From Ilex aquifolium (taxonomy: Eukaryota; Streptophyta; Magnoliopsida; Aquifoliales; Aquifoliaceae): 64,000 bases of DNA. Positions 25,621 to 34,804 of the stretch are shown one piece after another (position 1 is the stretch's first letter; every line of letters begins with the position of its first letter). A program made the position numbers and the translations under genes. The DNA lies in contig OX637394.1 in assembly GCA_951799425.1 (NCBI GenBank), positions 32,276,001 to 32,340,000 of the forward strand, written 5' to 3'. The notes under the pieces were generated by a model. It was not told the origin of the DNA. It saw nothing but the letters and a program-made list of their open reading frames with translations, and ran no database searches.

Positions 25621-26236
25621 TCACAAACAACCCAACCAAGCATACAATTCCAATATTTTTCTCAATTTACAATCATCTATCCAAAATTCCCCAAAATATA
25701 ACATGTAAAGTTCCACAACCAACTAAGAAAAATACATGAGATCACAATAACATCATTTTTCTACCCAACACAACAACTACGGTTTTCGAAGTTCTTAATG
25801 AAGAAAGCCTTTAAGAAGAAATACATCACTCTCCCAAAAAACTAGGGTTTTAAAACTAGAAAAGAGATTTCATGGGTATTAAACCCTAACTTTGTTCAAA
25901 ACATGTAATCTTTGCCAAAAAGCCTGAGAGAGGATGATTCCATAACATATATATACCATTGATAGCCAAAACATAAATATATAAATACCCTAGCCTCAAT
26001 GTAAGTGAGTGAGAGAAAACCCCTACCTTGATGTTCTTGAAATCTAGAGCTTTGATCTTTTTGAAAGTGTAACTCCCTCTTGATCTTGTGTTTCTTTCTC
26101 CTCCTTTATCTCCTCCTAGGGTTCTAAAGTGTTTAGGATGAGAGTGGAGTGAAGAATGGGACAAATGAGGGCTTGAGGTGGTGTTTTAAACCCAAAAATC
26201 CCGACTTTTTAACTGTTCGGCGAGTGTCAGAAAAAT

Positions 26237-26333
26237 CGTACCGGTACGCGGTACCGGTACGGTATAGTACCGGTACTCGGTACCGGTACGGTTAAGCTAC
26301 TGGTTCGGGCGTACCGGTACGGTGTTCCGGTAC
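26237..26333. repeat. GTACCGGTAC palindrome array in the element D LTR
   Basis: Five intact GTACCGGTAC or near-identical palindromes, joined as CGGTACCGGTAC. It is 515-610 bp from the U3 end of the LTR, unlike the arrays of A and I, which lie near the U5 end. Confidence 0.85.
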
Positions 26334-26848
26334 ACTTTGGCTGCTTCGACTTCCAGGGAAATTTTGACCCATTTAGAGGTCGAATTGAAAAATTTTCATG
26401 AGATACACTTTTATAGCCCTAGATGTCTACTATCTACTGTCCAAATTTCAGATCAATTGGACATAAGGATAAAAAGTTATGACCAAAATATTAGAAGGTG
26501 TCTCAACTCTTTTTTACCCAAATTCTCTCAAAGTGTGTCTTTACTCCCGAATTACTTCCTAACTTCCAATACACCTCATATTACCTCTCCCAAGGTTGTT
26601 CGACCTTCCGGATTCAATGGACACCTTATTTTGACCTAAAAATCTTTAGAAATTCATCTAATCACCCTTTCCAAGTTTAAACGTCTTGAAAACTCCGACT
26701 TCCCAATCCATATGCATCTCTAGCATTTCTCATACTATTACAATCTATATAGTTTATTCTTACATCATTACACATATCCAAATTTTTACAACAATTATTT
26801 ACTATATATCTATATACATATATATAAAAGAAAATGCGGGGTGTTACA

Positions 26849-27013
26849 GTTTTAGGTAGAGCTTCCCGTACAAAAGAGACTCTACCCGAATTTTGTTAAA
26901 TTATGGACCCCGATAAATGGGGCATAATGGCGTGATATCGATTTACATGATATCCACGGATATTCCGCGGGTTGACGGGTTGACCAAGGACCCCCCGTTC
27001 TAGGGGCGTCACA
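26849..27013 (+). repeat. Terminal piece of an LTR, element E
   Basis: The last 165 bp of an LTR: ATATCCACGGATATTCCGCG, GGTTGACGGGTTG, and the end GGGGCGTCACA, closely matching the U5 end of the element A LTR (about 2185-2266). The left side is cut by D. The sequence that follows resumes element F at CAAATG, giving a probable right-hand target duplicate CAAAT. Confidence 0.82.
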
Positions 27014-27481
27014 CAAATGTTACTTGTTGTGGATAGAAAGAAACCCTCACTCTCATATGCAATGTTAGTTTCTCAACTGTGCAGGAACAAGGGCGTGATT
27101 ATTGATCCTATCTGGAAAACAGTGGACCATTTTGGAGCATTGGATAGAACTTCATTGAAAAAGAGTCATGGAGGACAGCTTGAAGAACAACCCGAAGTAC
27201 CACCTCCACCACAAGATGAACCATTCCAAGATCCTGAAGAATTTATCCCACTAGAACAGCAACAGCCACAAGAGGATCAACCATACATACCGATGGATGA
27301 CAGAACTAACAGATAAATTTTGCTAGGATTGGAGGCCATGGTTAACTAACTCGGAACCAATGTCACCCAGCTTGGTACCAGTATCACAAAGATCAACAAG
27401 CGCATGGAGGATTATAAGCAAAACCAAACAGAAATCTTGAGGCTGCAAGAACGTTTTGGAGGAGGACCTTCGACTTCTTAA
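27014..27481 (+). pseudogene. C-terminal part of the env-like ORF of element F
   Basis: Reads MLLVVDRKKPSLSYAMLVSQ and continues collinear with residues about 229-365 of the G homologue (56322-57418): GALDRTSLKKSHG, then a Pro/Glu/Gln-rich linker, then a helical tail with TQL and TKINKRMEDY. In-frame TAA codons at 27314 and shortly downstream, and loss of the first two thirds to element E, make it dead. The family (plant-transposon ORF found between pol and the 3' LTR of Athila-type elements) has no firmly known function. Confidence 0.82.
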
Positions 27482-29039
27482 GGACTGGAGATTCTACACA
27501 AAAACTTTGCTATCTTTCACTCAGCTTTTAAATTATGCACTTTTATTTTATGCATTTAAACTTTAATTTATGTTTTGCATGTGTTTGTTGACCTTGTTTG
27601 TTTGAACTAATGTGTGTTTAAGTTTGTTTTCTATTAATTATGGAACTGATATTTTTGAAGTTAGGGAGACTATTTCATATGATTTACAGTTAAATTAAGT
27701 TAATATTTTAATGCCTTGCAAGAATAGTCTTAATCTGATCACGCAGGATTTTCATACTTTAGTTGTGTATTATCTTAATATTTTTGTTTAAACCTATTCT
27801 TAGAAGCACAATTAGATTTCTTTATTGTTAAAAACCTTATGAAATGATACACTCTGCATATATAGTGAAGATGTAAAACCTAGTGCAGATTTTGAACCAA
27901 TCTTTCTTGGAGAGATATTCTACATCTATTCAAATACAAATCTTCGATTCAGCGATAAAATTTCTATGAATACTCTCATTAGTCTTGTTTTGATTAACAC
28001 TTATTGAATTACATTATTAGCATTGTCCTTAACTTTTATTTAGAAAAAGATACAAATATATGATTTCTGGAAAATGATCTTAGGCCATATTTGATTAATC
28101 TTGAGCCTTAAACATTTCTTTTACAAAATTATCTCCTTAGTCAGTCGTGACTGAGCCTGAAAAATTACAAATTCTTTTCATGAAACCCGAGAAATACCCA
28201 AGCCAAATAAAAATTAAACCTACCCTTGCTATCTAATTTTCTTGCACCCTCTTTTAAATCAGCAGAATACGGAAAAGCAGAAGAAGAAGAAGAAGAAGAA
28301 GAAGAAGAAAAGGTAGAAAAGAACAAGGAAGACAAAAGAATGATCACTGTTCAAAGAAAAGAAGAATCAGGAAAAGAAATTTCAAAAGAAAGAAAAGAGT
28401 CAAGAAAGTGAAAAATGAGAAAGATGAAAAGAATAAAAATGCAAAGTCATGCAAAGAAAAAATAAGGTGTGTCACAATATTAAAGATAGCGTTTGAATCC
28501 CATTGACGTCATTTCATAAACCCTAAAACCATTGGTCACATTACAACCCTAATAAAGTCCTTTTTGATTCCAGAAATCATGCATTTGTATTAATCCCATC
28601 AATCCAAAATAAGGACAATGTTAATAATATATTTAATAAAGTGTTAATATTCTTTCATGAGATTATGTCAAATTTCAGCTCTATTCAAATGAGCCGCTCT
28701 TTTGATTAACTACATGTGAGATTATTTGCTTTGTTAACTATATTCCCATCACATGTAGTTTTTGAGAACAGTCACTATAACATGTGTGTTATTTTTGCTG
28801 AGTGTATTCCAGGGAAGGATTAACATCAAGACTACCATGAAAGAGGGTAATATTTCTGAAGTGATTTTAAAAATGAAGAAATCATTGTACACACACACAA
28901 GTTTGATAAAAATATATAGATAATGTGACAACTAAAGGGTGTTACTCTTATAGTGATTAGAAAAGGAACTATTCTGGCGAAACAAAAAGAATATTGATTT
29001 AATTATTTTGTGAAAAATATGAATTATAAACTCCTAACT

Positions 29040-29145
29040 AATGAAGTTTGTAGGTAGCTTTACTGAAAACCTTCACGAGACAGAACTCGTCCACTAGAGA
29101 TCACCAAGGGGTTTAAAGGCTTGTTGCATATGCTAAATGCAATCG
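29040..29145 (+). other. Conserved hairpin-rich block before the 3' LTR (F copy)
   Basis: ACGAG (29075-29079) can pair with CTCGT (29086-29090), and TTGCAT (29124-29129) with ATGCAA (29137-29142) around a 7-base loop. The same block is found in G and H at the same distance from the 3' LTR. Function unknown. Confidence 0.65.
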
Positions 29146-29235
29146 TGAAATAAAAATCTATGAAAATGATTTTACCTTTATGTATATTTTATTTTGTTAA
29201 TAGTTTTTATAATTTATTAGGAACTAGTAAAGTTT

Positions 29236-29248
29236 AAGTTGGGGAGTG
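29236..29248 (+). promoter_or_regulatory. Polypurine tract of element F
   Basis: AAGTTGGGGAGTG directly before the LTR start TGATTAACCC. A matching tract precedes the 3' LTR of H. Confidence 0.75.
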
Positions 29249-29520
29249 TGATTAACCCTAATTAGTATATAAATTAGAATAGTTAAAATAAGTCAAATTG
29301 TTATGATAAAATAACTAAAAGCTATCAATTAGAGTCAATTAGGGTTTGTGCGTAAATTAGGGTTTTAAAATTGTGTTATGTTTAAAATTTCAGGGATCAA
29401 TACGGAATCGCTGGAAAATACGAAGAACAATGCATCAAAGCTTGAAAAAACAAATGAGCAAAGTGTAATATACATAAAAGAAGAGTCAACACGCCAAAAA
29501 GATGATGATCCAGCAAGGCT

Positions 29521-29557
29521 CCACCGTCTGGACGGCGGGGGGGCGTCCGGACGGTGG
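29521..29557. repeat. 14-bp inverted repeat upstream of the TATA box
   Basis: CCACCGTCTGGACG (29521-29534) and CGTCCGGACGGTGG (29544-29557) pair with one T-G position around a 9-base G-rich loop, about 50 bp before the TATA box of the F LTR. The G LTRs lack it. Confidence 0.85.
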
Positions 29558-29604
29558 CCCTTGGTGGTTCATCATGATCCCTCCACCTCCTGCTTTCCTT
29601 TGCC

Positions 29605-29612
29605 TATAAATA
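29605..29612 (+). promoter_or_regulatory. TATA box of the element F LTR
   Basis: TATAAATA in a pyrimidine-rich context, at the same LTR position as in G (51135-51142 and 59289-59296). Confidence 0.65.
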
Positions 29613-31118
29613 CTACATGCCTTCTTCTTCTTCACTTGGTCGGGTTTTAGAGAGTTCCAAGGAGAAGTTCCATAGAGAAAAAAAGAAAGAGAAAAAGAAG
29701 AAGTCAGATACAAATCCGGTTCGTCATACACTCCAGCCGAAACTCTGTATTTCTACATTTCTGTTTTATCTTTCTATTCGGATAGTTGAACTGCCGTTAC
29801 CTTTTTGTCTTAACTGATAGTAAATGTGGTTGTATTTCAGTTGTTCTTTGTGAAAGAAGTGTCCGAGTCTATACTGTATTTACTGTTATAATGAAAATTA
29901 CTCGTACTCCTTGCTTGTCTATAGTAATGGGGTGTGAGTAGTTACTTCTATCCTCCAATGAGAGGTAAACATATGTATAATATTGGTTAACTTCTGGAAA
30001 TGCTGATGTTTTATTTATATTTACATATGTATGTATTATACACTTCATGTATGATACAGTGATGTACGTAATTTGGTGCTGTGCCTGAAATTATGTCATC
30101 AGTGCATCATCAACCTGCCGGTTAAATATCTACAATGTTCCAATCGGTATGGCTTGACCTCCACCGAATCGCTGAGGATGTTCTACTGATTCATGGTATA
30201 GAACTTAAATGATCCTCATGAATGGCTTGTCCTTTTGGGTTATTAGGGTTGTTTAAATTATATTTATAACTATCAGATTAATGACCTAAGTGATCCTCAT
30301 GAATGGATTGTCCTTCGGGATTACTAAGATCGTTTAACTGGTATACATAATAATATTGTCAGTCGAATATCTACGGTGTTCCACCTGTATGGCTTGACCT
30401 CCAAAGGCACTGAGGATGTTTAACTAGTATATATATTACAGATGACCTATTGAGTAATTCAAGTGATCCTCATGAATGGCATGTCCTTCTTGTTTACTTG
30501 AATTAGTCAATTAGCACATCTATAACCAGCTAACCTAAGAAGTTGTTGCGTTATGATTTAATACCACCAGCTAACCTAAGAAGTTGTTGTGTTATGGTTT
30601 ATTATGTATGCACTTACTATCATGGGATCAATTGAGTAATTCAAGTATTCCTCATGAATGGCTTGTCCTTCTGGTTCACTTAGAGTAATCAATTGTCATA
30701 GATACCACCAGCTAACCTAAGAAGTTGTTGTGTGATGGTTTATATACATCTGACCTACCGGTTGACTTGCCAGTAACATGGAAGTTAATTGATGTAAGGT
30801 GGCATTTCCAGTACTTGATCAATATAAAGCATATGAGATCCTTAAACTGAAGGATACTTTTTATATTATTACCATTGTCTTTTAACTATCTATCTGCAAA
30901 CAAAAGTTTGATTAGACTAGTTATCAATCTAAGCTCACATCACAAGCTATCTCATGTTACATTACTTAAACAACAACTCCAATGTTTTTATTTTATTTGC
31001 TAATTATTAAAAACTCTTTGTGGGATCGATACTTGGACTTAAAAACTGAGAAAACTACAATTAGACCACTTATACTTAGGTGTATAATATAAATCAAATC
31101 ACGAAATAGTGCGAATCA

Positions 31119-33341
31119 AATGACTTCTCTCTATATGGTGATTAATTTAATTTGTGTCTGACCAATCTAGAAAAAGTATTAATAAGATGTAAGGAAGTCA
31201 ATCTAGTACTCAATTGGGAAAAATGTCATTTCATGGTAATATAAGGCATTGTCCTAGGTCACATTGTGTCGTCTGAGGGCATGAAAGTTGACAAGGTAAA
31301 AATAGATCTGATTGGAAATCTGCCCACTCCCAAGACTGTAAAGGATGTCCGATCATTCCTAGGACATGCAGGGTTTTACAGGAGATTCATAAAAGATTTC
31401 AGTACCATAGCAAAACCCATGTGTCATCTCCTGAGTCAGGACGTAATCTTTTTGTGGAATGAAGCATGTCAGAAAACTTTTGATAAGCTTAAAGGCATGT
31501 TAATTTCTACTCCAATAATGCAACCCCCTGATTGGACTCTTCTGTTTGAATTAATGTGTGATGCAAGTGATTATGATGTAGGTGCTGTGTTGGGATAGAG
31601 AAAAGATAAGAAACCCTATGTGATTTACTATGCAAGCAAAACTTTGAATGATGCTCAAATGAATTATTCGACAACTGAAAAAGAATTGCTTGTTGTAGTT
31701 TTTGCTCTGGAGAAATTTCGTTCTTATCTTGTTGGTTCTTCTGTTATTGTGTTCACTGACCATGCAGCATTAAAAGTTTTGCTCACAAAGAAGGATGCCA
31801 AGCCAAGGCTCTTAAGATGGATACTCTTGCTCCAAGAATTTGATCTGATTATTAAAGACAAGAAAGGTGTCAAAAATGTGGTGGCAGACCATCTGTCCAG
31901 GTTAACATATGAATTTCATGAGGATGGACTGCCAATCAATGAGAATTTCCCTAATGAACAACTGTTCACAGTCATAGAAACACTGTGGTACGCTGATATC
32001 GCTAATTTCCTTGCTACTGGTACGTTTCCTCCTTCTTTTACATTGATGGATAGAAAGAAATTTCTGAGGGAGGTTCGTAATTTCTTTTGGGAAGATCCAT
32101 ACGTATTCAAATACTGTAAGGACCAAATCATAAGACGTTGCATCCCTAAGCACGAGAGCAGGAAGGTAATACCATTTTGTCATTCTGAAGCATGTGGTGG
32201 TCATTTCTCATCAAAGAAAACCGCTGCAAAAATCTTGCAGTGTGGATTTTATTGGCCCACACTTTTCAAAGATGTCCATGAATTTTGTCTAACATGTGAT
32301 AGATGTCAGAAGTTGGGGAGCATTTCTAAAAGAAACATGATGTCCTTGAACCCAATTCTGATAATTGAAATATTTGACTGTTGAGACATCGATTTTATGG
32401 GACCATTTCCCCATTCTTTTGGCTATCTATACATTTTAGTGGCTGTAGACTATGTGTCAAAATGGGTTGAAGCAATTTCATGCCAAAATAATGATCACCG
32501 CACAGTGATCAAGTTTTTAAAAGAAAATATTTTGTCCCAGTTTGGAATTCCGAAATCAATCATAAGTGATGGGGGTGCTCATTTTTGCAATCGTCCCTTC
32601 TGGAATGTGATGAAAAAATATTTAAATTTTCATAAAATTGTAACCCCTTATCACCCACTGACTAGTGGACAGGTGAAATTGGCTAATCGAGAGATCAAAT
32701 TGATTTTAAAAAGAACGATAAATCCAGACCGCAAAGATTGGTCGTTAAGACTGACTGATGCACTCTGGGCTTATCGCACTGCTTTCAAAACAATTTTGGA
32801 CATGTCTTCCTATCGATTGGTCTATGGCAAGCCTTGTCACCTACTTGTGGAATTGGAGCACAGAGCATACTAGGCCATTAAAGCAATGAACTTTGACCTA
32901 GATAAGGCTGGACTGTCAAGAAAACTGCAGATTAATGAATTGGAAGAATTGAGAAATGAAGCATATGAAAATGCTAAGATTGCTACATCCAGAATGAAAA
33001 TTTTTCATGACAAAAACATTTTGAGGAAGTCTTTTGAACCTTCTCAAAAAGTCCTGTTATATAATTCAAGGCTCTATCTTTTTCCTGGTAAGTTGAGATC
33101 AAGATGGACTGGACCATACATTGTCAAATAGGTGTTTGGACATGGAGCAGTGGAAGTAGAAAACTCATCAAATGGTAATATCTTTACCATCAATGGTCAG
33201 CGGCTGAAACCATTTTTGGAGGACTTTGTTAAAAATGTGGAAACCATTCTTTTAATGGATCCAGAATATTCTTCCGAGATTCGCGCCTGCCAACACTCAA
33301 ACGGATCGGGTCAGGAAAAATCTGACCCAACCCGACCCTAG
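31119..33341 (+). pseudogene. pol: RT-RNase H-integrase remnant of element H (Athila-like)
   Basis: Begins in the RT catalytic box: the first codons are AAT GAC TTC, where the family has two Asp residues. Then RT (LTNLEKVLIRCKEVN, WEKCHF, SFLGHAGFYRRFIKDFS), RNase H ([24 protein letters not shown]), integrase zinc site (CLTCDRC) and integrase core ([15 protein letters not shown]). The integrase Glu position is Lys ([11 protein letters not shown], codon at 32676). The frame never shifts, but it has stops at 31143, 31242, 31596, 32382, 32871 and 33129. Several are explained by single transitions, for example CAG to TAG or TGG to TGA. The 5' half lies left of the F stack, outside the window. Inactive. 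Confidence 0.92.
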
Positions 33342-33953
33342 AAGCCGCCTTTATAAGGCCTTCATCCTTTTGTCCCTTTTTCCCATTACCCGCTATTGCC
33401 CCCCCTCTTTTCTCCTTCTTCTTCTTCTTCTTCTTTGCTATTCGTTGTTTTATGCAACACGGCCCAACCCCCAATAGCCCCTGCACACCAATGACTACAC
33501 ACTCCATAGACACAATCCTTTGCTTCATGTTTTGCATTTTAATCTTGTATTTACTCATGAGTGTTCTACTCTTGTTCGCACTCACACACATGGATTTTCA
33601 TCCTACCAGAAACCCAGATCTGCGCAAAGATGAGTAATTTGTGTATTTTTATTTGTAGGTTTCGGCAGATGAAACAATCTCTACCTTTTAACCTCATCTC
33701 CAAGATCCATACACTGGTAAATTCGAAACATTGGGGACAATGTTCAGTTTAGGTTGGGGGTGAGAACTACAGTTCATATTTTGTGCCCGTAAAATTTTTG
33801 TTTTTTGTTGTTGTTGCAGTTTCTAATCATATTGTGTACCTTGCCTCGTATTTTTGTATAAATTGATGATTATGTCTGTGAGTCAGCTTCAATCGTCTTT
33901 GTGACTGGCATACGTTAAAGAACCAGATAGTGAGTCTTAAAAGCTTAGAAAGC

Positions 33954-34364
33954 ATAGATGTTAAACTTTTTTGGTTTAGTTTGGGAGTTCTACGCACTTT
34001 TCCATCTGATGTGCATATTGTGATCATGAGAAAAGCAAGACTGGTAAGGAAAGCTGAAATCTGACAATAGCAAGCGAAACCCCTCTGTGGTAGAAGCACT
34101 TTTGCTAAACGCCGTCGTGCCAAAAAGCTTGGTGCTTGTAAACAGTGGGGCAGAGTCTTTCACGAGAAAAGATATAATTAGTGTTCTGAACCAATTTCCG
34201 ATCGCGCACTCGATCGATTAGACTGGATAGTGAATGGGCTGAGTAAGGATTACCCTGAGACGCCGTGCTATTCCGGTACTTTGCTTAACCGGTTTGTGCG
34301 ATAGCAAATTAGAAGAGTCACTGATGGTTCAAATGACACGGAGACAGAAGATGACTCGGATTAG
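33954..34364 (+). pseudogene. Small conserved frame after pol, H copy (137 codons)
   Basis: Frame of 411 nt in register with G 55665-56075, the same length to the base. Shared residues include KLFW-SL, PLCG-S-FAK-RR-K-LG-C, YN then an amber codon (34179-34181), then C-EPIS, RL-WI, G-SKDY-E-P-YS and a C-terminal acidic tail. H also has TGA and TAG just before PLCG and another TAG near the end, and the residue matching the G start Met is Ile, so this copy is broken. A Cys-rich patch (C-x2-x-x4-H) resembles a zinc knuckle, but the second Cys is Trp here. I do not recognise the family. Confidence 0.6.
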
Positions 34365-34629
34365 ACTGCTTTCTAAAAAAAAACTGTGGAAAATTGTTTT
34401 GGGGATGAAAGGCAAGGGTCCGAATTTTTGTAAAAAGTGAATCTTTTTGTACAAACTCTTTTGACTGAAATGAAAACATGGGCCAAGGAACATTCCAAAA
34501 TACCAACCTAAAGCATGGGTAGGGACTTATCTTGAAACGCCATGAATTTTTTGGTTAAGACTTGTGTATATAGCCCTCTCTTTTTGTGTATATTGATGTA
34601 CAGAAAAAACTTTTGATTTTTGATTTAAC

Positions 34630-34799
34630 GTTCGAACACCAAATGACATTCGAACGTCATCTGCTTGTAGTACTCAACCTCTGATGAAGTCTCTGATGGA
34701 AACACAAAGTACTGGGAGCTCTGCCCATTCGAACGCCAATAGAACGTTTGAACGTCATGACCTTACAGTACTTTGGTCACTGATAGAACTTAAAAGTAC
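34630..34799 (+). promoter_or_regulatory. TTCGAA-palindrome cluster, left part (split by element I)
   Basis: Three TTCGAA sites in CGTTCGAACG-like context plus a TTTGAA variant. The cluster continues at 49839-49925 on the other side of I and leads to a TATA box at 49938. The same motif is repeated nine times in the U3 of the H LTR. Confidence 0.5.
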
Positions 34800-34804
34800 T
34801 GGGA

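Larger units (their letters stand above)
24447..26848 (-). repeat. 5' LTR of element D
   Basis: Its ends form an 11-bp inverted pair, TGTAACACCCC at 24447 and GGGGTGTTACA ending at 26848, giving a 2402-bp LTR. It holds a 101-bp minisatellite and a GTACCGGTAC array. Beyond 26848 the sequence is the tail of another LTR (element E), so D is inserted there. Confidence 0.85.
27482..29248 (+). other. 3' noncoding region of element F
   Basis: About 1.75 kb between the env-like stop and the 3' LTR. It aligns in order with G (57419-59094) and H (61278-63194). Shared pieces are the stretch around TTGAGCCTTAA and TTTCTTTTACAAAATTAT (about 28100), a purine-rich A/G tract (about 28255-28440, with a GAA repeat at 28281-28310), the TATTCTTTCATGAGATTATG-type stretch, and a hairpin-rich block (29040-29145). 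No coding frame. Confidence 0.75.
29249..31118 (+). repeat. 3' LTR of element F (Athila-like)
   Basis: TGATTAACCCTAATTAG to AGTGCGAATCA, 1870 bp, homologous over its length to the LTRs of G. TATA box at 29605-29612. The downstream half (about 30120-30740) is a chain of degenerate repeats around CCTCATGAATGGCTTGTCC and CCTAAGAAGTTGTTGTGTTA. The right flank AATGA (31119-31123) is the likely target duplicate inside H. Confidence 0.9.
33342..34799 (+). other. Element H region between pol and the element I insertion
   Basis: Contains a GAAGAAG-type complement run (TTC/TCT, 33414-33435) and the stretch AGGTTGGGGGTGAGAA (33750), similar to G at 55499. A block at about 33893-33936 (GTTAAAGAACCAGATAGTGA) is also in G at 55587. 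The small conserved frame at 33954-34364 and, from 34630, the TTCGAA cluster follow. Confidence 0.7.

Noticed and set aside
28226..28411. Glu/Lys-rich frame at a GAA repeat
   Set aside because: Purine-rich tract of the 3' noncoding region shared with G and H; low-complexity translation only.
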